The translations under genes were made by a program, and so were the position numbers. Below are positions 8,421 through 14,210 of a stretch of 15,509 nt of DNA, piece by piece; positions within the stretch are counted from its first letter, which is position 1; every line of letters begins with the position of its first letter. This stretch comes from CAYGTS01 sp964352905 (GTDB taxonomy: Bacteria; Pseudomonadota; Gammaproteobacteria; JAHCLG01): positions 1 to 15,509 of the forward strand of contig CAYGTS010000056.1 of NCBI GenBank assembly GCA_964352905.1, written 5' to 3'. Under the pieces are notes generated by a model that saw only the letters and a program-made list of their open reading frames with translations, was not told where the DNA came from and did no database searches.

Positions 8421-9677
8421 ATGATCAAAAATAAAAATTCACTCTCAACCCGCAAAGCGGTGTTGATTTACATTATGGTAGCACTGTTCTTAGTATTTGA
8501 AATGGCGGTGCAAGTTTCACCGAGCGTCATGGCAGCCAGCTTAATGCGCGATCTTAACATGAGTGTATTGGCGCTGGGGATCATGTCAGGCGTTTATTTT
8601 TACACTTATACAGCCATGCAAATTCCATCAGGATTATTGTTTGATCGCTTTAACGCGAAGTTAATCATATTTTCTGCCTTAATGATATGCTCGATTGGTG
8701 CGGTTACGTTTATCTTTGCCAGTAATTTTTTTTTGGGCTGTCTTGCGCGCTTATTAATGGGCTTTGGATCGGCGTTTGCTTTTGTTTCGGTGCTAAGTGT
8801 TGCCGCTGATTTATTCGATAAGAAAAAGTTCGCACTGATTACCGGGATCACGCAAGCTTTAGCCGCCTTAGGCGCGATGGCAGGGCAATACCCAGTGAGT
8901 TTTGCGGTAACGCATTTTGGCTGGCGTACCACTATGTTCTTGCTTGCGTTATTTGGCTTTGTTTTGGCTTTAGTGATCTTAAAATATTTAAATTATAAAA
9001 AAGTAACCGTGAAAACTGTAATCGCAGCTAACTCATCGGTGACGACAAATATTATTAACGACATTAAAGTTATTATAAAAAATAAGCAAACTTGGTTTGT
9101 GGCTTTTTATGCTTGTTTACTGTGGGCGCCGATGTCTGGGTTTGCTTCATTATGGGGCGTACCTTTTTTTATGCATATTAATCATTTCAGTTTAAGCCAT
9201 GCTGCATTTGCGATTTCACTGATGTGGTTAGGACTGGCTTTTGGCAGCACTGCCTTAGGTGTGCTCGCTAACTATTTTGATAAACGTGTCATTTTCTTAT
9301 GGATCTCTGCGGCAATGGGCGCGATAGCATTTTTCATGATTTTAAAAGCACAGTTGCTAGGTTTCTGGTTGTATATTACATTATTTTTTGCGGGTGCAGC
9401 CTGTGCTGGGCAAGCATTGAGCTTCGCAGTGGTTCGTCATAATAATGATTATTCCGTAAAATCGACCGCAATTGCGTTTAACAATATGGCGGTAGTTATT
9501 TCAGGCGCAGTTTTTCAACCAGTTATGGGTGGTTTAATTCAATTTTTTCAACACCAAGGCCAGCAACAAGCGTATCGTGAAGGTTGTTATATTATTTTCG
9601 CAGCTTATTTTGTTGCTGTAGTACTGGCTGTATTTTTTATTCGTGAGAAAAATACAGAAGCTAATAAACTATGTTAA
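8421..9677 (+). CDS. MFS transporter, substrate unknown
   Basis: This 418-aa carrier has about 12 hydrophobic helices in two halves joined by a hydrophilic loop at roughly 191-225. The major-facilitator motif between helices 2 and 3 is present as GLLFDRFNAK (71-80), preceded by MQIPS (66-70). A conserved arginine in the fourth-helix region is seen in LARLLMGFGSAFAF (108-121). It should sit in the inner membrane. The MQIP-G-DRF pattern recalls the amino-acid-importing Pht carriers of Legionella and similar families, but that is a low-confidence comparison and no substrate is assigned. The start at 8421 has only a weak ribosome site (GAG/TAG upstream). It lies 33 nt after purL and may be read through from it. 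The protein is not an AmpG paralogue, since it lacks those signatures. Confidence 0.85.
   Translation: MIKNKNSLSTRKAVLIYIMVALFLVFEMAVQVSPSVMAASLMRDLNMSVLALGIMSGVYFYTYTAMQIPSGLLFDRFNAKLIIFSALMICSIGAVTFIFASNFFLGCLARLLMGFGSAFAFVSVLSVAADLFDKKKFALITGITQALAALGAMAGQYPVSFAVTHFGWRTTMFLLALFGFVLALVILKYLNYKKVTVKTVIAANSSVTTNIINDIKVIIKNKQTWFVAFYACLLWAPMSGFASLWGVPFFMHINHFSLSHAAFAISLMWLGLAFGSTALGVLANYFDKRVIFLWISAAMGAIAFFMILKAQLLGFWLYITLFFAGAACAGQALSFAVVRHNNDYSVKSTAIAFNNMAVVISGAVFQPVMGGLIQFFQHQGQQQAYREGCYIIFAAYFVAVVLAVFFIREKNTEANKLC
9628..9657 (+). repeat. 10-bp inverted repeat at the 3' end of the MFS gene
   Basis: CTGTATTTTT (9628-9637) and AAAAATACAG (9648-9657) are perfect complements around a 10-nt loop. 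They lie in the last 17 codons of the MFS gene. The mRNA could fold here. The CTGTAT and ATACAG ends recall LexA boxes, but the spacing is too long for one. Confidence 0.4.
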
Positions 9678-9679
9678 AC

Positions 9680-9713
9680 TCACTATCTAAGCTCATGAAA
9701 ATCAAGATAGTGA
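9680..9713 (+). promoter_or_regulatory. Hairpin over the start of the YbhP-like gene
   Basis: TCACTATCT (9680-9688) pairs perfectly with AGATAGTGA (9705-9713) around a 16-nt loop. The stem ends one base before the ATG at 9715 and covers the stretch where a ribosome site should lie. No T-run follows, so it is not an intrinsic terminator for the MFS gene. It could limit or couple translation of the downstream gene (inference). Confidence 0.45.
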
Positions 9714-9714
9714 C

Positions 9715-10476
9715 ATGACCAATCAGACTGAACTTCATATAGTCACCTTTAACATGCATAAAGGCTTTGGTGCGACCAAAAAGCGTTTTAATTTGGCAGG
9801 GATGCGGCAAGCCTTGCGTGCACTTGATTGTGATGTGGTTTTCTTGCAAGAAGTGCAGGGCGAACACAGCTTGCACCAGCAAAAAATCGCCACCTGGCCT
9901 GAAGCATCGCAGTTTGATTATTTGGCCGATCAGCTCTGGCCACATGTGGCGTATGGTAAAAATGCCATTTATGACGCAGGTCATCACGGCAATGCCATCT
10001 TAAGCAAGCATCCTATTATTGATTGGGAAAACGTTAATCTTTCTGAGCGCAGTAATTTCAGCCGTAGTTTATTGCACGGCACGCTGCAGTTACCGCATTC
10101 CACTAGGAAATTACACACGATTTGTTTTCATTTTGGATTACGTGAAAAAGAACGGCAACGCCAAACTCAATTATTAAATGAGCATGTTTTGGCGAAAATT
10201 GATCCTGCTGATCCTTTAATTATTGCCGGTGATTCCAATGATTTAAAAAGGCGCCTACACCGTTACTTACATGCCGATTTAAATTTGCATGAGGCACATT
10301 TTAAAACCACTGGTGCTTTTGCGCGCACCTTTCCCGCCTTGTTTCCACTCTTAACACTCGATCGTGTTTATTATCGCGGGCTTGAACCGCTCGTGGTCAA
10401 ATGTTTAAACGGTGCACCGTGGAATAAGCTCTCTGATCACTTACCCCTATACACCAGCTTTGCTATAACTAATTGA
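9715..10476 (+). CDS. YbhP-like endonuclease/exonuclease/phosphatase family enzyme
   Basis: This 253-aa cytosolic protein has the metal-dependent phosphoesterase fold shared by DNase I, exonuclease III and sphingomyelinases. Family motifs occur in order: TFNMHKG (11-17, Asn13), FLQE (43-46, Glu46 as metal ligand), GHHGNAILSKHP (89-100), HFGL (139-142), GDSND (172-176, catalytic Asp173 and Asn175), LDRVYY (215-220) and SDHLPL (240-245, catalytic His242). Length and pattern resemble E. coli YbhP, which lies beside a cardiolipin synthase gene and has no settled substrate. The third residue of the GDSND motif is Ser where Phe is common. No signal peptide is seen. No clear Shine-Dalgarno precedes the ATG, which follows a hairpin. 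The substrate could be a nucleic acid or a phospholipid headgroup, and sequence does not decide. Confidence 0.82.
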   Translation: MTNQTELHIVTFNMHKGFGATKKRFNLAGMRQALRALDCDVVFLQEVQGEHSLHQQKIATWPEASQFDYLADQLWPHVAYGKNAIYDAGHHGNAILSKHPIIDWENVNLSERSNFSRSLLHGTLQLPHSTRKLHTICFHFGLREKERQRQTQLLNEHVLAKIDPADPLIIAGDSNDLKRRLHRYLHADLNLHEAHFKTTGAFARTFPALFPLLTLDRVYYRGLEPLVVKCLNGAPWNKLSDHLPLYTSFAITN

Positions 10477-10494
10477 TAATTAATATATTTTAAT

Positions 10495-10550
10495 CTATAC
10501 TAATTATAATTAGTAAAACAGCTTGTTTTTACTAATTATAATTAGTATAG
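10495..10550. promoter_or_regulatory. Twin-palindrome control region upstream of the AAA ATPase
   Basis: A perfect 24-bp inverted repeat has arms at 10495-10518 and 10527-10550, separated by 8 nt. Each arm contains the same self-complementary 16-mer ACTAATTATAATTAGT (10499-10514 and 10531-10546). The two centres are 32 bp apart, about three helical turns, so two bound dimers would face the same side of the DNA. A degenerate third match lies at 10468-10484, over the stop codon of the preceding gene. The layout suggests an operator pair for an unknown regulator. It could also form a cruciform. It almost lacks G and C, so it is unlikely to be a terminator. Confidence 0.65.
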
Positions 10551-10551
10551 T
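10523..10551 (+). promoter_or_regulatory. Putative promoter of the AAA ATPase gene
   Basis: TTGTTT (10523-10528) and TATAGT (10546-10551) are 17 nt apart. Transcription would begin around 10558, almost at the ATG, which fits the lack of any ribosome site. An alternative -10 (TATAAT, 10537-10542) lies inside the right palindrome but has no good -35. In either case the promoter overlaps the right palindrome, where a bound protein would block RNA polymerase. Confidence 0.4.
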
Positions 10552-10559
10552 TATTAGCT

Positions 10560-11849
10560 ATGAACCAAGATTTAAAACAAGCCCTACTCGAACAAAATAG
10601 CCATTGGGAAGGTACAGATTACTTACATCCTTTAAAACGGCGTCATGATAGTGCGACTATAAAAAAACTGGCACTGGAAGAAATTCAAATTATTACTGGG
10701 ATCCGCCGCTCGGGTAAATCAACTCTGATGAAAACTTTAATTAATCATCTTAAAACAACACTGAGCGCGACCTCAATTTTGTATGTTAACTTTGATGATC
10801 CAAATTATACACTGATTTATCAAGATGCGAGTTTATTACGCCAGTTAATTACGACCGCAGAAAAGTTGACTAACTGCAAAATTGAATACATTTTTTTTGA
10901 TGAAATTCAAAATGTCCTTAATTGGGAAAAGTATATTAAAAGCACCTATGATAGCAACCGTTTTAAAAAAATTGTGCTATCAGGTTCTAATGCTGATCTT
11001 TTAAATAGTGATTATGCCAACCTATTATCAGGGCGTTACATTGAATCACATATTTATCCGCTGTGTTTTGCCGAATTAATCATGAATAACAATATCAATA
11101 ATTATCGAGAATTAATTCATAATAAAGCAAAGGCATTACAGCTTGTCGATTATATGATGCAATTCGGTGGTTTTCCGCGTATTTATTGCATCAAAGATAA
11201 TGAGTTGCGGGTGCAGCTGTTGCAAAGCTACTATGAAACATTATTGTTAAAAGATTGTATTGCGAATAATAGCGTGCGCGATACGAAAACCTTAATGAAC
11301 TTAGCCTATTATTTGCTTAGTAATATTGGTGGTTTATATTCATACAATAGTTTAAGTAAAGTACAGGAGAGTAATGAAAACACGATTAAGGATTTTATCC
11401 AATTATTTCAAAATGCTTATTTTATTCATGAGATAAAAAATTTTTCTTACTCACTTAAAGCACAAGCTAAAGCGAACAAAAAACCGTATGCGCTTGATAA
11501 TGGTATTATCACTGCCATTAATTTTAAATTTAGTCAAAACTCAGGTAAATTATTTGAAAATCTCGTTTTTAGTGAACTGCGCAAAGCCCATGAGAATGAA
11601 ATTTTTTATTATAATACCAATAAAGAATGTGATTTTATTTTACATACTCCTCAAAATCTACAAGCTATTCAAGTTTGTTATGATTTAACACCGGCTAATC
11701 GTGATAGGGAATTGCAAGGTTTAAACGTAGCAATGCAAAGTTTAACTATTTCTAAAGGGCTATTAATAACCTATGATCATGCGGAAAAGATTTCTGAACA
11801 CATAGAAATCATTCCTTTTTGGCAATATTTTAGCGGGCTTATGCCTTAA
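10560..11849 (+). CDS. AAA_14/DUF4143 family ATPase
   Basis: This 429-aa protein has an N-terminal P-loop ATPase domain and a C-terminal DUF4143 domain, a widespread family of unknown role. Walker A is GIRRSGKST (47-55) and Walker B YIFFDEIQN (110-118). A sensor-like SGSNADLL follows at 141-148 and LSGRY at 156-160. Residues 200-300 are mainly helical. The C-terminal part resembles a PD-(D/E)XK nuclease remnant, with GKLFEN (329-334, Glu333), ECDFIL (356-361, Asp358) and QVCYDLT (371-377). The last shows no lysine in the usual place, so nuclease activity is doubtful. There is no signal peptide or membrane segment. It has its own AT-rich palindromic control region, no visible Shine-Dalgarno, and no functional partner beside it, so it may be an acquired cassette (inference). 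Its 3' end overlaps hmgA by 11 bp in convergent orientation. Confidence 0.85.
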   Translation: MNQDLKQALLEQNSHWEGTDYLHPLKRRHDSATIKKLALEEIQIITGIRRSGKSTLMKTLINHLKTTLSATSILYVNFDDPNYTLIYQDASLLRQLITTAEKLTNCKIEYIFFDEIQNVLNWEKYIKSTYDSNRFKKIVLSGSNADLLNSDYANLLSGRYIESHIYPLCFAELIMNNNINNYRELIHNKAKALQLVDYMMQFGGFPRIYCIKDNELRVQLLQSYYETLLLKDCIANNSVRDTKTLMNLAYYLLSNIGGLYSYNSLSKVQESNENTIKDFIQLFQNAYFIHEIKNFSYSLKAQAKANKKPYALDNGIITAINFKFSQNSGKLFENLVFSELRKAHENEIFYYNTNKECDFILHTPQNLQAIQVCYDLTPANRDRELQGLNVAMQSLTISKGLLITYDHAEKISEHIEIIPFWQYFSGLMP

Positions 11850-13137
11850 ACGTCTTCGGTAACTTCCAACAAGCGAGATAATTTTTTTCCAGTAAATCAG
11901 TTTCTAGGGCAAACTTGCTAGGCTGCCATGCTGCGTAAGACTCAAACATAAACGCTAAGGTATTCGCATAATATTCCGGTTTTAACTCGGCGCTAATGGC
12001 TTTTTGATAAGATTGGCTATCTGGACCGTGCGCACTCATGCAATTATGTAAACTGCCACCACCCGCTACAAAACCTTTTTCGGCTTGCGCATCTTTGGCA
12101 TCATAACTGCCTTTAATCAAGCCCATATATTCACTCATAACATTACGGTGAAAATAGGGCAAGCGCATGGTGTGTTGCATGGTTAGCCAACGTTCTGGGA
12201 AAATCACAAAATCAACATTGGCGTAACCATGGGTAGTTGAAGGTGAGGATAATACGGTAAAAATTGATGGATCGGGATGATCAACACTCACCGAGTTAAT
12301 CACTGTAAATAACGACAAGTCATATTTATACGGATAATAATTACCATGCCACGCCACCACATTTAATGGCGAATGATCAAGCGACGCTTGCCACAGTTTG
12401 CCTTGAAATTTCGTTAATAAAAGATAATCACCCGATTTGTCTTCGTACGCCGCCACAGGCGCTTGAAAATGACGTTCTTGCGCTAAACAATTCGGTCCAA
12501 CAATACTCAGATCAGGCAGCGTAAAAGGCATGCCAAAATTTTCACAAATATACCCACGCGCATAATCAGATAAAATATCCACTTGAAATTTCACGCCGCG
12601 CGGGATCACTAACATTTCACCGGGGATTAGTGTTAAATGACCAAATTCTGTTTTAAACAAACACTCACCGGTTTGCGCTACAATTAATAATTCACCATCA
12701 GCATTATAAAAAAAACGGTTTTGCATATTTTTATTAGCAGCATAAAGATGAATCGCAGCACCTTGATGCTGACTCACATCACCATGACCTAACCACGTAA
12801 TCCAACCATCAATAAAATCGGTAGCCGTTTTCGGCACAGGTAAGGGTTGCCAACGCATTTGATTAGGAGGCGTTTGCGTCGCAAAGGGAGGTGAAAGCAA
12901 GTATGGATTAGCCGGATAAGGATTAAAATCAGTGTGATTAACGGAAGGTAAAATCCGATACAACCAACTACGCAAGTTAAACTTACGCGCAGCGGTAAAA
13001 GCCGCCCCACTTAATTGTTCCGCATACAATCCAAACGGCACGTGTTGCGGATTATTTTGATTTTTCGGTAGCGCGCCTACAAGCGCTTCCTGTGATAAAT
13101 AATTAGCAAACCCACTACAATGCAATGCTTCACTCAT
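11839..13137 (-). CDS. hmgA: Homogentisate 1,2-dioxygenase
   Basis: This 432-aa non-haem iron enzyme opens the ring of homogentisate with O2 to give maleylacetoacetate, the central step of tyrosine and phenylalanine breakdown in the cytosol. It is full length for the family. By alignment with the human enzyme from memory, iron ligands are His330 and Glu336 in HRNVMSE and His370 in SAHGPD. The probable active-site His287 lies in DHPDPSIFTVL. The glycine stretch VAGGGSLHNCM (357-367) is intact. The start (ATG complement at 13135-13137) is supported by a TAGGAA ribosome site at 13145-13150 on the minus strand. Other pathway genes (hpd, maiA, fahA) are not in the window, so it stands alone here. 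A weak -10 (TATAGT) can be read on the minus strand at 13173-13178, with no good -35. Confidence 0.95.
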   Translation of the reverse strand: MSEALHCSGFANYLSQEALVGALPKNQNNPQHVPFGLYAEQLSGAAFTAARKFNLRSWLYRILPSVNHTDFNPYPANPYLLSPPFATQTPPNQMRWQPLPVPKTATDFIDGWITWLGHGDVSQHQGAAIHLYAANKNMQNRFFYNADGELLIVAQTGECLFKTEFGHLTLIPGEMLVIPRGVKFQVDILSDYARGYICENFGMPFTLPDLSIVGPNCLAQERHFQAPVAAYEDKSGDYLLLTKFQGKLWQASLDHSPLNVVAWHGNYYPYKYDLSLFTVINSVSVDHPDPSIFTVLSSPSTTHGYANVDFVIFPERWLTMQHTMRLPYFHRNVMSEYMGLIKGSYDAKDAQAEKGFVAGGGSLHNCMSAHGPDSQSYQKAISAELKPEYYANTLAFMFESYAAWQPSKFALETDLLEKNYLACWKLPKTFKA

Positions 13138-13151
13138 TCAATAATTCCTAA

Positions 13152-13164
13152 AACTAAATTAGTT
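13152..13164. promoter_or_regulatory. Small dyad AACTAA-A-TTAGTT in the hmgA leader
   Basis: Two perfect 6-bp inverted half-sites flank a single base, between the hmgA ribosome site and its weak -10 (minus strand). A repressor bound here would block hmgA transcription. The half-site ACTAA also occurs in the twin palindromes upstream of the ATPase gene, but it is short and AT-rich, so a shared regulator is only a possibility. Confidence 0.35.
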
Positions 13165-13186
13165 ACGTAAAAACTATAACACGCCC

Positions 13187-13254
13187 TGAACCATCCAGGC
13201 CAGCCCTAGTTGGCTCACTTTGAACCCGCCAGGGCAGGCCTAATGGGTTCATTT
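13187..13254. repeat. Tandem pair of 34-bp quasi-palindromic units
   Basis: Unit 1 (13187-13220) and unit 2 (13221-13254) match at 26 of 34 positions in direct orientation. Both begin TGAACC and share CCAGG, CAG, CCTA, GG and TCA at equal spacing. Unit 2 is bounded by the inverted pair TGAACCC (13221-13227) and GGGTTCA (13245-13251); unit 1 has a weaker version. Unit 1's left part also pairs with unit 2's right part (15 of 20 positions, 13188-13207 with 13231-13250), so a long hairpin can form. The block is more GC-rich than its surroundings. It could be a duplicated operator between the divergent hmgA and accD genes or a REP-like element. Confidence 0.6.
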
Positions 13255-13272
13255 GAAATGTTTAATTTCGTG

Positions 13273-13301
13273 GCGACAAAGACAATTCGATGCTTTATAA
13301 T
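13273..13301 (+). promoter_or_regulatory. Putative sigma-70 promoter of accD-folC
   Basis: A perfect TATAAT -10 (13296-13301) lies 17 nt after GCGACA (13273-13278, 4 of 6 against TTGACA). Transcription would start near 13308 and give a leader of about 30 nt. The leader has only a weak ribosome site before the accD ATG. Confidence 0.6.
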
Positions 13302-13337
13302 CACTTTTTTTATTCACTGTAAGTAGATGTAAAGACT

Positions 13338-14210
13338 ATGAGTTGGTTTGAAAAATTATTACCGTCTAAAATCCGTACCACTGCTGCTAAGAAAAAAGGG
13401 GTACCGGAAGGTTTATGGGAAAAGTGCTCTGTTTGTGATGCTGTGCTTTATCGAGCGGAAGTGGAGCGCAACCTCGATGTTTGCCCAAAATGCGGCTACC
13501 ACATGTATATTAGTGCACGGATGCGCTTGAATTATTTCTTAGATGCCGATAGTACTCAAGAAATTGCCGCAGATCTGGCGCCAATTGATTACTTGAAGTT
13601 TCGTGATTTAAAAAAATACAAGGATAGACTCGCCAGTGCACAACGCAAAACCGGCGAAAAAGATGCATTGGTGGCAATGCAGGGTACCTTGCATCAAAAA
13701 CCGATTGTTGTGTGTGCCTTTGAGTATCATTTCATTGGTGGTTCCATGGGGGCTGTGGTGGGTGAAAAATTTGTGCATGCAGTTAGTATTGCCGCTGAAA
13801 AGAAAATCCCTTTAGTCTGTTTTTCTGCCAGTGGTGGTGCGCGCATGCAAGAAGCGATTATTTCATTGATGCAAATGTCAAAAACGGCGGCTGCATTAAA
13901 TCAATTAAATCGTTTAGGTATTCCCTTTATTTCTGTGCTGACCGATCCAACCATGGGCGGTGTTTCGGCAAGTTTGGCCATGTTGGGCGATATTATTATT
14001 GCCGAACCACGCGCTTTAATTGGTTTTGCAGGCCCCCGTGTGATTCAACAAATTGTACGTGAAACGTTGCCTGAAGGTTTTCAGCGCAGTGAGTTTCTTT
14101 TAGAGCACGGCGCTATTGATCTGATCATTGATCGCCGCAAATTGCGTGACAAAATTGCAGGTATTTTGGCAAAATTAACGGCGCATCACCAAGATCATGT
14201 TGTTGTATGA
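13338..14210 (+). CDS. accD: Acetyl-CoA carboxylase carboxyltransferase subunit beta
   Basis: This 290-aa subunit pairs with AccA to transfer the carboxyl group from carboxybiotin on AccB to acetyl-CoA, giving malonyl-CoA, the first committed step of fatty-acid synthesis. An N-terminal zinc ribbon has Cys30, Cys33, Cys49 and Cys52 (CSVC and CPKC). Carboxyltransferase motifs are GGSMGAVVG (134-142), SASGGARMQE (163-172), DPTMGGVSAS (203-212) and GFAGPRVIQQ (229-238). It lines up with E. coli AccD from MSWFEK onward, which supports the ATG at 13338 despite the weak ribosome site. It lacks the proline-rich tail of the E. coli protein (304 aa), which is not catalytic. The last 14 bases overlap folC, as expected for translational coupling. 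The accD-folC order is also that of E. coli. Confidence 0.97.
   Translation: MSWFEKLLPSKIRTTAAKKKGVPEGLWEKCSVCDAVLYRAEVERNLDVCPKCGYHMYISARMRLNYFLDADSTQEIAADLAPIDYLKFRDLKKYKDRLASAQRKTGEKDALVAMQGTLHQKPIVVCAFEYHFIGGSMGAVVGEKFVHAVSIAAEKKIPLVCFSASGGARMQEAIISLMQMSKTAAALNQLNRLGIPFISVLTDPTMGGVSASLAMLGDIIIAEPRALIGFAGPRVIQQIVRETLPEGFQRSEFLLEHGAIDLIIDRRKLRDKIAGILAKLTAHHQDHVVV

Noticed and set aside
8606..8932. 108-codon minus-strand frame inside the second MFS gene
   Set aside because: It is the complement of conserved transmembrane segments, with no start signal and no recognisable protein.
9628..9657. CTGTAT...ATACAG as a LexA box
   Set aside because: The half-sites span 30 bp, far longer than the gammaproteobacterial LexA site, and they lie within a coding region downstream of any promoter.
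10495..10550. The AT-rich inverted repeat as an intrinsic terminator of the YbhP-like gene
   Set aside because: The stem has almost no G-C pairs and no T-run follows the full hairpin. The repeated 16-mer palindrome points to an operator instead.
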